Shown piece by piece: positions 42,401-54,489 of a stretch of 64,000 nt of DNA. The stretch is taken from assembly GCF_035046505.1 (NCBI RefSeq), contig NC_089822.1:265247024-265311023 (forward strand), written 5' to 3'. A program made the position numbers and the translations under genes. The notes under the pieces are model-generated. The model was given only the letters and a program-made list of their open reading frames with translations, did no database searches and was not told the origin of the DNA. Each line of letters opens with the position of its first letter. Position 1 is the first letter of the stretch. This DNA comes from Tiliqua scincoides. Taxonomy: Eukaryota; Chordata; Lepidosauria; Squamata; Scincidae.

Positions 42401-44293
42401 TGACTTGTAACCTGTAAACTACCCTGCAAACTACCCTGCAAACTGGGCAAAGAGACACTTTTTGAGGTGGTGCTCCTCTTATATTCAGTAGGGGGAGAAT
42501 AAGTGTCCTTCTTCACCTCAGCACCATGTCATTTCTAATGGCTGTTGCTGGTGGCTACAATCCTATCCACACTTTCCTGGGAGTAAGCTCCACTGACTAT
42601 AATGGGACTTACTTCTGAATAGACAAGCATAGCATTCGGTTCAGTGTCTCTTCTGCACCTCTTTTTAAACGGTGAGCCCTTTGGGGACAGGGAGCCATTT
42701 AATTATTTCGCTGTAAACCATTGTGTGAACTTTTGTTGCTGTTGAAAAGCAGTATATAAAAATTCTTAATATTAATTATCTGAATATAACCGTAGTTGGC
42801 AAAAAGAAAAATCAAGTTTGGCTCATTGATATTGGAATCCCAGGTGACAGTTAGAAGATAAAGAACATGATAAGATACCAAGACCCAATTTCCATTTTGC
42901 AAATATCCTCTTCTTGCAAATATCGACTTCCCCCTGTCAATATTGGGCTTGGGAAAGGAGAGTTACAACTCTGCCCTTCTGAACTTCTTCCAACCTTCTG
43001 TAATTTTCCCACTATTAACCTGTAACTTTGGTGGATGCATAAAGCTGCCTGGGCCCATCTAGCTTCCCTTGCCTGCACTGGCTGGGAGCAGCTCAGCAGG
43101 GTTTCAGACAGGTCTGTTTCCCAGCCCTGTGGGGAGGTGGCAGAGATCAAGTTCAGGACAAGCTACATGCAAAGGCAGAGGTTTCCCAGCTGATCTACAG
43201 CAACTATGTCCTAAGATCCTGCTGGGTGCCCCAGCAATGTGGTTCTGCTGGGATCACTGACCCATGCTCCCTAGCCAAGTAAAGAAAGACTGCCTGCTTG
43301 CCCAGCTTCTTTGCCCCCCTGCCTTCCTTCAACTCCCTATAACCAAAAAGGCCCTTGAAACTGACCTCCACTGGAGAGCTGCAGCCAAGGCACTGTCAGC
43401 TTGCACCAAGCAACTCTCCTGCATGCCTGAGAAATTCAAAAGGTAGATGCTCCTAAGCAAGGAGGGGGAGCAGGAAGGGCAGCAAGCATTGCATTCCCCC
43501 CTTGTCAGGTTTCTCTAGCCTCTCTGGAAACCGGCTCTCTGTCTTTAACCCTTCCCTCACATTGCTAGGTATGTATTACTTCCCATGTATTTATGAATGA
43601 GTTTTCCTCTAAGGTCCTTAGGGCTAAATAAATACATGGTCTTTCTCCCCACTTTCTGTCTTGTAACATCTGTAGAGGTAAAGCTAAGAAAGGAGTGAGC
43701 CATGATCTTTCAGTAAGCATCCTGGCTGAGTAGGGATTTGAATCCAGGACTCCTCAAATCTAGCCCAGCGTTCTTACCACTACATCACCCTTGCAGAATG
43801 AGACTATGAAGATGGATTGCTCTGAGTCAGACCACTGGTTGATCTATCCACCCCAATGATCTCATCTGACTGTCAGGGGCCCTGAGGCAGGGGTGTTTCT
43901 GAGCCTTGCACCCTGGAGATTCTGGGGGTTGAATCCAAGTTTTGTGCCCTGCCTCTGAGCTGTGCACCGCCCCCCCCCCCCAAGAGAGTGAGAAACACAG
44001 AACAATTACCCGAAAATTAGCTAAATTTGAAGCAGGTTCAACCATCAGTAGCTATTAGCTGGGATGGCTAAAAAGAACTTCGAGGTTTAGAGGCAGTGTA
44101 CCTTTGGACACCAGTGGCTATGGGGCAAACAAGGGAGGGTGCCCTGCATGTGGGCTTCCCAAAGGTCTTTTGATGGGCCACTTTGGGAAATGGGGTGCTG
44201 GACTACATTGGCCTGTGGCCCGATCCAGCAAGGTTTTTCATATGTTTTGGAAACAAGGCAAAATGTGTTTATTTATTGGAGCCATTTATATCC
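42401..44293. other. intergenic, sparse repeats
   Basis: A CTTTCCTGGGAGTAAGC / TAATGGGACTTACTTCTGAA unit (42560-42630), an L2/CORE tail (42668-42775), L3/SINE traces (43010-43210, 43810-43905) and a minus SINE head (43700-43797). No exon seen. Confidence 0.45.
43700..43797 (-). repeat. tRNA-derived SINE head fragment
   Basis: GGATTTGAATCCAGG is a reversed B box and CCAGCGTTCTTACCACTACA a reversed A-box region, spaced as in the element at 8964. Confidence 0.6.
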
Positions 44294-44440
44294 TAAGAAC
44301 ATATGAAGAGCCCCGCTAAATCAGGCCAAAAGCCCATCTAGTCCAGCTTCCTGTATCTCACAGTGTCCCACCAGATGCCTCAATGAGCCCACAAGACCAC
44401 AAGAGACCTGCGTCCTGGTGCCCTCCCTTGCATCTGGAAG
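44294..44440 (-). mobile_element. CR1-type LINE 3' end
   Basis: CCTAAGAACATATGAAGAGC through GCATCTGG. Diverged. Confidence 0.8.
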
Positions 44441-44748
44441 GCAAGGGAGGACACCAGGGAGGGGAGGGACCTTGCATATCCTGCTTTTCTTCAGATAATC
44501 GGAGTGAGGGGCCGTCAGTCAGCTGCAGCATAGAAGTGATGAGTTTTGTGGCACCTGCCTGATTTATGGTGGCACAAGATATCAGGGCCAGAGTCCACTT
44601 TGCCACATGTATGAAGTATTAATGCACACATCGGCGTAGCAAAAAATGGCAAACAATAGAGCCAAGAGGCCATGAAATGCAAGAGAGATGGTCTGTGTCA
44701 TCATGTGCCAATTTCTGCTACCTCTTCATGGGTCTTATTATGTATGCA

Positions 44749-44807
44749 AGTTATGCAGGATCGAAATCCTGCATAACTGATTGGCCCAGACTTATGGCTG
44801 GCCAATC
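44749..44807. repeat. two adjacent perfect hairpins
   Basis: AGTTATGCAGGAT (44749-44761) pairs with ATCCTGCATAACT (44766-44778) over a 4-nt loop. Immediately after, GATTGGCC (44779-44786) pairs with GGCCAATC (44800-44807). Confidence 0.85.
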
Positions 44808-44943
44808 AGGTTATGAATCAAAATCCTACCATCCCATTGACCCTCTAGTTAAGGTTTCAACTGCACCAATCATGAGGAGTCTGGGAGGTATATAACAGGT
44901 CGACATCATAGGTGCTAGACCACCACAGTGCCTGCCACTTGAA

Positions 44944-45070
44944 GGCACCAGGATGCAGGTCTCTTGTCCTGTGTGCTTCCTGAGGCATTTGGTGGGCCAC
45001 TGTGAGATACAGGAAGCTGGACTAGATGGGTCCTTGACCTGATCCAGTGGGGCTGTTCTTATGTTCTTAG
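44944..45070 (+). mobile_element. CR1-type LINE 3' end
   Basis: GCACCAGGATGCAGGTCTCT to TGTTCTTATGTTCTTAGG. Confidence 0.86.
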
Positions 45071-46840
45071 GTACCAATCTGCCACAGTTTACACCTATAA
45101 TTGTCTATGCGGAGAGAAGGCCCCCTGAGTTCAATGGTCATTGCTCCCAGTCGAGTGTGCATAGCATTGCAGGCGGGTGCCACAAGATTGCACTGTTGAG
45201 CATGGAAAGGCTGAATTGCAAGCGTCAAAACCATAGAGAGCACTGATTCTTAGACAGGCCCCACATTTGAAAAAGGGGGGACTGTAAATACTGCAAGGTC
45301 CCTTCCTGCTTCTGTTCCCAGCCAAGCTTGTGCAGTGCAGCTATTGTTGCAGCCTAATTGACAACCTCTGCTGCCGGTTGGGGTGAGTTTAAAGGGGGGT
45401 TTAAAGGGTTAATGAAAGGGCCGCTTTCTTTTCTCCAGGGAGGGGATCAGGAGAGGAGGTTGGAAAGGGAGATCTTTGCAGTGGGTTCAGGGTGCCCCCC
45501 CTTTAGTATTTGCATTACGGGGGTTGACGGCTTTTCAACTTGCCAATTCTAAATCCAGCCACTTACCACATGGGAAGCCAAGTCACCAAAGGTCTTGCGG
45601 CAACTGCAATATGACCATCACACCAAGCTTCATTATTTTCATTTTGCATCCTTTGGCATGTTTTCAACCAGTTGAGTGCACATGTATAGACAGGCAAGCA
45701 GGCTGGCTGGCTGATGGACTCACTTGGCCAGCAATGTTAGACTTGCAGAGGTGACAAGCTGGCTTTTCTAGGCACGTATGGGGAGCATAAGGAAAGACGA
45801 GGCAATGGAAGAAGCTGACAAAAGGCTTGCAGCAGGGCAGAGCCACAAAGAAGGAAGTGCATGGAGCCAGGTGGCAGTAGCATACCTAGGAGGGGTATAA
45901 ACCAGCACTGGAGGCACCATGTGCTGTGTAAACACTTGCCGTCAAAGCCATTTTGGGCAGTGCGTCAAAGCCATTGTGGGCAGCAAAGGCAATGCGTAGG
46001 GAATGTCCCCTAGTTCCGGTGTTATTCCGGAGGCGTGCTGGGGGAGGGAGTGGGGCAGGAGGTAGGTGGGACCGGTGGAGCAGAGCTGGCCACCAGCCTG
46101 ACACGGAGACTCTTGATTCTACGGCAACGCAAGTGTTGCCGTAGAATTGAGCAGCCCCATTGCAGGGCTTCTTGCCTTGCCTTCTTGCCTTACCTAAGCT
46201 GCCAGCAGCTGCCCTGTTGCATGCAAGATGTCACGGCTGCTGTTTTGGCACCAGGGCAATCCCAGCACAATGGGTAGCTCAGGATTGGGCTGTAGTAATT
46301 TGATTTTTTTGGTAAACCACCATGGACTTTTTTGGTGAAAAGCGCTATATACCTACTAGTAATTTGGGGGCCTCCTGTTAATTCAGGAGGAAGGTTTTCC
46401 CAAGGCTCACTAACTATACATGGTGGCTGCCTTTTCCCAGTCCATTCCCAGTTTACCCAGTTAAAAGGATGAAGCAGGGGCTGGGGTAGGTACCAGCTGC
46501 AAGATGTTGCATTTGTCTTGCCCTCTCTCCTCCCTTTCACCTTGATCATAATGTTTTTTAGCACGGGTTTGCCAAAGGTTTCTTTGTTCTCTGTCATTCC
46601 TGTGTGTCTCTTTTCCCTTATTCCTACCAGCCTCCTGCCTTAACCACCTTTTTATCTGAATCTCTCACTTCTTCTGTGGAGTGATCCAAAGAGAGTCTCA
46701 TGAACTCTTTCAGTGAGCTGGCATTTGTGAAGAACACAGCAGAAAGTGCTTGCAAACATTTTTGGAGAAAGACTGAGCACTGCGGGGGTGAGAGTTAGAG
46801 TGGAGACCCTGAGCTAGGAGAAGAGCCATTCTCAGAGAAA
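45071..46840 (+). other. upstream region of gene 4
   Basis: No clear CpG island. A perfect hairpin lies at 46116-46147, and an L2/CORE-type tail at 46296-46362. The 5' UTR of gene 4 probably starts within 46600-46840; no decisive acceptor could be chosen. Confidence 0.4.
46116..46147. repeat. perfect 13-bp hairpin
   Basis: ATTCTACGGCAAC (46116-46128) pairs with GTTGCCGTAGAAT (46135-46147) over the loop GCAAGT. Possibly the end of a repeat. Confidence 0.85.
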
Positions 46841-47689
46841 ATGGCTGCTGAGCAAGGGATTGTGGGAGATCCAGTTTCCCTTTTCCCAGCTGGATTGCAC
46901 CAAGGAGGGTCAAGGGAAGGACAGGGCCTTGTAAGCCCCAAAGCGGAGGAAGAATCAGAAGATTTGCATGATCCTCCTCTTAGCATCCAGACTGGGAGAG
47001 CTGGGGCTTCCCCACAGATCAAACAGGAGGCAGACGACAGGATGATACACCCTTGGGAACCCCAGTGGCACGATTTCCCAAAGGAACTGCCATCCTTTCA
47101 TGCAGGGTGGGAGAACCTACCGATGGGAGAACCCTCCCCATGGGAAGAGCCTGAGAATTTTTCAGCCTCTTTTGTGGGCACTGCTGACTCTGGCCAGCAA
47201 CCCAGAGGAGAGCAGGAAGCCCAGCTCCTACCCAGCCTAAGTCGAGACGCCCACGGGACAGAGGGCAGACTCTTTGCCAAAGCCAAGGTTGGCTGTGGGA
47301 AGGTTGAGGAGAAGACCCTGGACGAGGAGACAGTCAGTGCTGAGCTGCGGCGCCAACGCTTCCGGCAGTTCTGCTACCTGGAGGCAGAGGGTCCACGAGA
47401 GGCCTGCAGCCGCCTTTGGTTCCTTTGCTACCAGTGGCTGAAGCCCGAGAAGCGCACCAAGGAGCAGATCCTGGAACTTCTGATCCTGGAGCAGTTCCTG
47501 ACCGTCCTGCCATTGGAGATCCAAAGCTGGGTGAAGGAGCGCGGCCCCGAGACCTGCGCCCAGGCAGTGGCCCTGGCAGAGGAGTTCCTGCAGAGGCAGG
47601 AAGAGCCACTGAGAATGGACTGTGAGCTCTCCCAGGAAGGAGACAGCGACTTGGGATCTCTGTTACCTCTGCAGCACATGGAGAAAGTG
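46841..47689 (+). CDS. gene 4, coding exon 1: SCAN domain of a SCAN/C2H2 zinc-finger protein
   Basis: First coding exon of a predicted 560-residue factor (exons 46841-47689, 48223-48325, 50666-51396). The start MAAEQG at 46841 is the first ATG of the frame and has an A-rich context. A sumoylation-type I-K-Q-E motif lies at about residue 60. The SCAN box spans residues 170-255 and looks fully conserved: [76 protein letters not shown]. The tail after SCAN (about 28 residues to HMEKV) is longer than in the paralogues. Donor AAAGTG then GTAAGC, phase 0. This is the best preserved SCAN of the cluster. Confidence 0.95.
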
Positions 47690-48222
47690 GTAAGCGTTGG
47701 CTTCTGCCTCCCCCCTTATTTCAATCACCTGATATCACCCATTTGGCTTACAACCATTTTATTCCCCCTCCCCCCACAAATTACTACTTCACACAATGCA
47801 TAATTAATTTATGGAACTTCCTGCCGCAAGACGTGGTGATGGCCATGAGGTTAGATGGCTGTAAAAGGGGATGATCCAAATTCACGGCTAGTGGCCCTGA
47901 TTACTAAATCGAACTTCCAGGTGCATCGATAATCTACCATTTTGAATACTGATGCCTGGGGGGGCAACTGTGGGAGAAGGGCTATTGCCTTCACCAGTGA
48001 CTCCCAAACTCACTGGGGCCACAGTGCCCTCTGCACTCATCGGGGTGCTGCAAGTGTATGGCTGCTCTTGATCCATGCGTGAAGGCCAGAAGTTCCCAAA
48101 GTGTGCATCATGGTGCACTCACAGGGGCACCATGTAGCTTCTTCTTCCTGGCTCACCCAGCCAACACTGCGCAAGCTCAGAATTTTCTTTCTGTCCTGAT
48201 TAAGTTCATCATCACGTTCCAG
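47690..48222 (+). other. gene 4 intron 1
   Basis: Short (533 bp). It contains a scrap of CR1 (TTATGGAACTTCCTGCCGCA, about 47808-47870) and otherwise nothing recognised. Bounded by GTAAGC and CACGTTCCAG. Confidence 0.6.
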
Positions 48223-48325
48223 GTCTCTGGACTGTTGGCAGAGGTTGGCCTGTATTCCTCCAAAACCAAGGGAACAGTAGAGGGCACCAGCAAACAGGAG
48301 GGCACCAGAGATACTTCTTCATTGG
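48223..48325 (+). CDS. gene 4, coding exon 2: diverged KRAB-A-like exon
   Basis: A 103-nt exon between ATCACGTTCCAG and GTAAGCC, phase 0 in and phase 1 out, open throughout (34 residues plus one base: VSGLLAEVGLYSSKTKG and on, ending DTSSL). V-S, E-V and L-Y near the start and T-S-L at the end echo the KRAB-A frame V-S-F-E-E-V-A-V-Y ... T-S-L-G, but the Trp and the Met-Leu-Glu-Asn core are absent and nine codons are missing. It joins both neighbours in frame. KRAB origin is inferred. Confidence 0.65.
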
Positions 48326-48480
48326 GTAAGCCTTGGATGTACCAGTGTTGTAAGTCTCTGGGATGATTTGGGAGCACAGAAAAGAGGGGGATACAGCTTC
48401 CCAATAATGTTGTCTTGAGAACCATTGGTTCATTTGAATTTTTTGTATTCAGCAAAACACAACAAGATACAGGAGGCAAT

Positions 48481-48897
48481 TGTTGTTGTCAACCTTCAGT
48501 CTCGAAAGACTATGGTATCGGCTCTGAATGGTGGTTCTGGAACAGCATCTAGTGTGGCTGAAAAGGCCAATTCGGGAGTGACAATCCCTTCCACACTGGG
48601 AGCAAGTGCAGTCTGTCCCTGGTCTGTCTCCCTGGCTATGGGCCTTCCTTCTTTGCCTCTTTGCCTCAGACTGTTGGCCAAGTGTCTCTTCAAACTGGGA
48701 AAGGCCATGCTGCACAGCCTGCCTCCAAGCGGGCCGCTCAGAGGCCAGGGTTTCCCACCTGTTGAGGTCCACTCCTAAGGCCTTCAGATTCCTCTTGCAG
48801 ATGTCCTTGTATCACAGCTGTGGTCTACCTGTAGGGCGCTTTCCTTGCACAAGTTCTCCATAGAGGGGATCCTTTGGGATCCGGCCATCATCCATTC
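48481..48897 (-). mobile_element. L2-like LINE 3' end with a 12-bp target duplication
   Basis: ACAGGAGGCAAT is repeated exactly at 48469-48480 and 48898-48909. Between them the minus strand reads the LINE C-terminus (DLNRWETLASERPAWRQAVQ, C-S-Q-C-G-R-D-CHSRIG) and the tail ending AAGGTTGACAACAACA. The sharp duplication and long legible frame suggest a young insertion. Confidence 0.88.
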
Positions 48898-48933
48898 ACA
48901 GGAGGCAATAACAATGTAAAAATGATTGCTCTA

Positions 48934-49461
48934 CAGCGATTTTTCAGCCTTTGTCCTGTGGCACATTGGTGTGCCATGAAAGGTCCACAGGTGTGCCATG
49001 GGAGTTTGGAGCACAGTGAAAATCACTGAAAAGCTATTCGGGGTTCTGTGGCTCTATTTCTAGGGCAACTGTTCATAATAACAAATTGTCCCTCTTCCTC
49101 TGCCAGTTCCTTAAGAGGGACAGACAATTTGTTACTCCCCAGCCTCAGAAGGCCTTCTAAGGGCATCAAAATGTCACTTCTGGTTTCCTTCAGCCCTCTG
49201 GGAGCCTCTTTGGGGGGGTCCTTTGGGGGGTTTAGCAAGGCCTTCGGGGGGGTCAGGGAAACTGCATGCAGCCTCCCCAGGCCTCTAGAAGGGAGGCAGG
49301 GAGCAGGACTGGGGGGGGGGGAGGTGGTTTGGCTGGAGGGACAGCAGCTTGTGGTTGTGGGGCCAGGATTGCCATTGCTCCCGGAAGCTGGAAGTAACAT
49401 CACAAGAGGCGAAGACCATAGACATCAGTGTGTCGTGAGAAGAAAACATTGAAATCCACTG
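48934..49461. mobile_element. probable hAT-like element
   Basis: Starts CAGCGATTTTTCAGCC, ends ACATTGAAATCCACTG. Contains GTGTGCCATG twice in the left part (relatives of the CAGTGATTTTCAACC family) and a GC-rich middle. TGCTCTAC occurs at both junctions but overlaps the ends. Confidence 0.55.
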
Positions 49462-49785
49462 CTCTACTCAATCTGTCTGACATAAAAAGAGATTTCATAC
49501 CCTGAGGGAGGCACACTTTGTAACAAATTATGTTGTAACCTGCCTGGAGGCTACAAATACATTAGACTAGTGACACACAAGAATGAATTACAGTGTTAGC
49601 GAACATAATATAAAAACAGGTTACATATCATCCAAGTTGTTGAAATTCCTCCAGAATAAGATATGTGCCATTAAGTCTCTGTTTGTGACAGTCCCTCCTA
49701 TGACAAAAGGGGTGCATTTCAGCTGGGGACCGGAACCCAGATAAACTTGTATGCTTTTCAGCTTGCTGCCCTCCCTCCTCCTCAA

Positions 49786-50160
49786 CAACAGAACCAGGGG
49801 ACATCCACTAAAATTGAGTGGCAGGTGAGTTAGGACAGACAAAATAAAATATTTCTTTACCAAGCGTGTCATTAGTCTGTGGAACCTGTGCCTAGGATGT
49901 GGTGGCATTTGGCCTGAATGCCTTTAAAAGGGGATTGGACAGATTTCTGGAGGAAAAATTCATCACAGGTTACAAGCTATGATGGGTATGTGCAAGCTCC
50001 TGATTTTAGAGTAGGCTACCTCAGAATGCCAGGTGCAAGGGAGGGCACCAGGATGCAGGTCTCTTGTGGTCTTGAGGCACCTGGAGGACCACTGTGAGAT
50101 ACAGGAAGCTGGACTAGTTGGGTCTTTGGTCTGTTTCAGTGCAGCTCTTCATCGTATGTA
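49786..50160 (+). mobile_element. CR1-type LINE 3' end
   Basis: GAACCAGGGGACATCCACTA to CAGCTCTTCATCGTATGTAA, moderately diverged. Confidence 0.85.
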
Positions 50161-50345
50161 AGGGAGCTCTCTTCCTGCCCTTGCTCTGCTCCGCTCTGCT
50201 CAAAAAAGTATTCTTTGTGTGTGTGTGTTTATATGGGTGGAATCAATGGGTCTGAACCCAGGACACAGGGGTTTGTACTAGAGCTTTGCCTATGTCCCTT
50301 GGTTGCTGACACCACTATAATTCCTATAGGGAGGAGGGGTGTCAT

Positions 50346-50347
50346 GT

Positions 50348-50383
<36 letters not shown>
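50346..50383. repeat. (TG)n microsatellite
   Basis: About 19 TG units; a second short TG run lies at 50215-50229. Confidence 0.95.
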
Positions 50384-50384
<1 letters not shown>

Positions 50385-50665
50385 TGTCCTTGGGGTGGTG
50401 CTTCTTGCTGTATTGGTCATTCCTAGTTGCTGGCAGGGAGACACCCCCCTCCCAGTGTCAAAAGCCTGCCAATCCTGTTGAATCAGAGGAAGTACAGGAC
50501 ACAAGACATGTGTTTACACTGTGGGAAGCAAAGCATCTCTCAAACCACTTTTGGCTGCTCTCTTTAAAACTGTTTTCTGTCTCCAGGCTAAAAATATATA
50601 TTAGAATTGAATAGAATTCAACAGCCAACCCAATGAAAATATAGATTCTCTCTTTATTTTAACAG

Positions 50666-51396
50666 ATAACGGGCAGATGAGAGAAAACATAGTCATTTCT
50701 CAGCCAGAAAATTCCAAGAAAGAAGAATCATCGGGAGATGGGGAAGACTTTGGAGCCGGTTCAGTTGCGGCCGAATGTGAAAAGGCTCCTCCAGGCCTGA
50801 AACCTCACAAATGTTCCGAGTGTGGAAAACGGTTCCATCAAATTTCTCATCTCAATAGGCACCTGAGGATTCACACAGGAGAGAAGCCCTACAAGTGCTT
50901 GGACTGCGGGAAAAGCTTCACTCAGGGCTCTTGCCTGTTGGGTCACCAAAGAATCCACACAGGTGAGAAAGCGTACTCGTGTTCCTACTGCAACAAAAGC
51001 TTCATTTGGAGCTCTGGCCTGCACCAGCACGAGAAGATCCACTTGGGAGAGAAACCTTATAAATGTTTAGAGTGTGGGAAAAGCTTCCACCGCAGCTCAG
51101 CCCTCACCGACCACGTGAGATCCCACACTGGAGAAAAACCATACACCTGCTCTGATTGCGGGAAAGGGTTCAGTCAGCACTCCAACCTCATTGTGCACCG
51201 GAGAGTCCACACGGGTGAGAAGCCGTACACGTGCTCCGTCTGCGGGAAGAGTTTCACCCGCACTGCGCTGCTGATGGCCCACCTGAGAATCCACACAGGA
51301 GAAAAGCCTTACAAGTGCTTGGTCTGTGAGAGGAGCTTCAGAGAGAGACCAGCACTTACTAAACATAAAAAGATCCACATGAGAGAGAACCTGTAG
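50666..51396 (+). CDS. gene 4, coding exon 3: linker and seven C2H2 zinc fingers
   Basis: The acceptor TTTTAACAG at 50657-50665 gives the phase required (split codon G-AT, then NGQMRENIV). A short linker of about 45 residues leads to seven canonical fingers with all zinc ligands. Contact residues (-1,2,3,6) read QSHR, QSCG, WSGQ, RSAD, QSNV, RALA and EPAK. Linkers are mostly TGEKP; the second-to-third is TGEKA and the third-to-fourth is LGEKP. Ends KKIHMRENL and TAG at 51394. Only seven fingers, so a site of roughly 20 bp is the upper limit; target unknown. Confidence 0.95.
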
Positions 51397-51577
51397 CACA
51401 CACGGACTCTAGGGAAAAATCCCTGCGTATGCTTTTCTTATACCTATCATTGGCTAGAAACAATTTCTGTATTTTGTGATTGGATGTCATTTGCTGGCAG
51501 ACTTCATCCCACTCTACCATTGGCCTGAATTAATGTCACGTCTTTGAACACATGCACATTTTAGAAATGGTTTTAGA

Positions 51578-51748
51578 AATGGGTTGATTTTAGAAATGGG
51601 CTACGTCAGAATGCCAGATGCAAGGGAGGGCACCAGGATGCAGGTGTCTTGTGTGCTCCCTGGGGCATTTGGAGGGCCACTGTGAGATACAGGAAGCTGG
51701 ACTAGATGGGCCTTGGCCTGATCCAGCGGGGCTGTTCTTACGTTCTTA
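51578..51748 (+). mobile_element. CR1-type LINE 3' end
   Basis: GATTTTAGAAATGGGCTACG to CTGTTCTTACGTTCTTAA, in the 3' flank of gene 4. Confidence 0.87.
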
Positions 51749-52632
51749 AAAATGTCCGACAGTGAGAGAACACTAATAGAAATATAGTGAGCCCTCCTTA
51801 TCTGCTGGCTTGGCGCCTGTAGATTTGATTACCTGCTGCTGGAGGGTCTCAGAGGACCTCCAGATGTGACCAGAACTGTGCCCTGCAGTTGCATCCAAGA
51901 GACCTTCTGAGGTGCAGGGAGGTCATGTGCAGCCTCCCCATGCCTCAGAAGGCCTACTGGAGGCTTCTGAAAGGCACTTCCAGTTCTCTTGCTGCCACTG
52001 CCCCCCCTGCAGTTTGCTGGAATTGATCCCCTGTGGATACCAAGGGCCCACTGTACAAGGGAAGAAAGAGGTTGGAAAATGGTATAGGGGAAAAACTGAC
52101 ACAGGACCAACAGGCCAGTGAGCCCAGGCAAAGGAACTTTAGAAGGGGGAGGGGGGACGTGGGCCAGAGAGCCATTGTGGCAGTGATTGATGGGAGCTGG
52201 ATTGATGGGAGCTCAAACTAGTTGTGAGTTTCAACTAACTACTCCCAGTTCTGGGCGCAGGTTTCTTACACAAGATGAGGATGGAAACTCTAGTGCAGAA
52301 GAGGCTAGCCCGGTGCCACTAGAACAGCCTGTCGCCATCATTTCCCAGCAAGGACCAGCTTCCCCTATGGAAATGGCTTCGCTTAGAATTTCATTCCACT
52401 TAGCTTTGGATGCAAAGCTGTTCTAAACGGGTGAAGGGGGACAACTGATTATGGGAAAGTGGCCACTGGCCCTAAAGACTTATTTCAATTTGGTACCATT
52501 CTGTTTGCTGTGACATCATGGAGCAAAAGCAAGTCCATGCACAGCAGTCTTATATTCTCGAGGCCAACAGCAAGTGTTTTGCCTTGGAAATTGCCCTATC
52601 TTCCGTTGCTTTCATACAAAAGACCTCTAGTG
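51749..52632. other. intergenic, one protein-like stretch not assigned
   Basis: Around 52241-52390 a frame reads RRFLTQDEDGNSSAEEASPV and on, after a CTGGGCGCAG that could act as an acceptor. It has no match I can name and no good donor. It may be a gene remnant or chance. Confidence 0.3.
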
Positions 52633-53003
52633 CAGTGGTTCTCACACATTTAGCACCGGGACCCACTTTTTAGAATGAGAATACATCAGGACCCACTGGA
52701 AGTGATGTCATGATTGGAAGTGACATCATCAAGCAGGAAAAACAGTCTTTTTACAGTCTTAGGCTGCAATCCTATCCACACTTACCCAGGAGTAAGTCCC
52801 ATTGACTATCATTGTTAAAAGAACATAGATAGAAGCTTGTTAAAAGTACAGGTCTCCAAATGCATTTCTCCAAATGCAGTCAAATACCATGGTAGCATCA
52901 AGTCTAATATATTAAAAATAAAATATTGAAATGGATGGGGACCCACCTGGAATTGGCTCGCGATCCACCTAGTGGGTCCCAACCCACCGTTTGAGAAACA
53001 CTG
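52633..53003 (-). mobile_element. non-autonomous hAT element (GTGGGTC family)
   Basis: Ends CAGTGGTTCTCACACATTTA and CGTTTGAGAAACACTG. Perfect 8-bp target duplication CTCTAGTG at 52625-52632 and 53004-53011. Inverted relative to 16158-16518. Confidence 0.93.
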
Positions 53004-53011
53004 CTCTAGTG

Positions 53012-54458
53012 CATTACTTTTTCACAGTTAGCTGGAAGTGGAATTAAAACAGGTTTCCCACAGCACATAGTCTAGCAATCATCTAACAAAGCCCTTCTCC
53101 ACAGCCAAGAAGATCATTCTGTAATGCCTAGTCACAAAAAAGTTTATTTCAGTGTTTCAATCTTAATTGAAAGCTTCCTGTTTTGCAGGTTCTGGTCAGC
53201 TTATTGATTCCTGTTCTGCGCAGTTGGGGCTTAGTGATGAATGGCCTGTTATCAGTCAGTTTCATTTCCTAAAGAGGAGAGGACTTTAATTACTGATTGA
53301 TTTCCCTGCATACTTTTGTCCCTGTCCGATAGCTAAATACAACTGGTTCACTATGAAAGAAAGAAAAAAACAATGCAAGGAAGGTAGTAGTTCCACTCCT
53401 CTTCCTCTAAGTAGGGGAGCAGTAACTGACTTCAACTCTGCATAGGATTGGGCTGTTAATGGATTTAGGCCACAAAAATCAACAGCATAGAAGAAGACCC
53501 AGGCTGTTGAAGGAAGAAAGAGAATTGGCATCATCGATAATCTGCAACTTCCCCAGTTACCTACAATGATGCCAGGTCTCTTCCATACTATGCTGTGGGT
53601 CTTGTGGCCTACATCCATCCATTGCTTACCCCTGGGCAATCCCATACATTTCTAAGCAAAAGTAAGTCCCATTGTGTTTAACCCCTGGTATAGGATCATA
53701 CTCTAAGTGCTCAATCCTGTTGGGCTGTCCCACCACTGGAATTCTCATTCTCGTGGCTCAGCCTGCTTTATGTCTATTGCACCATTCAGTGCAGCTGGGT
53801 CACTGCCACAAGCCAGCATAGGAGGTAGTAGAACCAAAAGGGGAGGGGGTAGATTAAGGCTGAGAAGAGGGCAGTATTGGTGGCAGTGGCGCTGCTCCAA
53901 GTAGAAACGTTTGAGCATTAGAGGCTTACCCCTGGGCAAGGAAACAAATGTTCCCTTACCTAGAGGAGACCTCTGGGACTGCTCCCCCTCCCCCCAAAGC
54001 AGGATGCAGCACATATGGCGCTGCTGTAATACCAGGAGTGGGGTAGTAAGAATTGGGCTGTAAATCTTTGGATGTCCTTTGCAACTGAAATGAATGCTAG
54101 GCACGTGTAACTTCTGGTAAACTTTGCCTCTCTCCACTTTCCAGCTTTTGTCTCTCCATTGGTGGGGGGAGGATTTTAATAGAAGACTGACTGAGTAAAG
54201 GGCGGCATATATCAAAAATGGCCAAGCATGCTGAAATGGCAAGGCTTAAACAGGGAGAATTGAAAATAAGGACATTTGCAAACGGTTGACATTGAATTGG
54301 GGGAAATTTAAATACCATCTCGACTTAAGTGTGTAAGTGTGTGTAGCATTTTGGAGTGTGTGTATTGCAAAATGATGTTTGTTCTTCTTTCTACCTTTTT
54401 GTTGTTGCTATTTGTGAAAGGGAATGATGTTTCATAGTGTTGTTTTTTTTTTAATTAT

Positions 54459-54489
<31 letters not shown>

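Larger units (their letters stand above)
48326..50665 (+). other. gene 4 intron 2
   Basis: It contains an L2-like LINE end (48481-48897), a hAT-like element (48934-49461), a CR1 end (49786-50160) and a TG microsatellite (50346-50383). Bounded by GTAAGC and TTTTAACAG. Confidence 0.55.

Noticed and set aside
52187-52426. Protein-like stretch TQDEDGNSSAEEASPV as an exon
   Set aside because: No convincing donor, no neighbour exon in phase and no domain; kept only as a remark in the intergenic entry.
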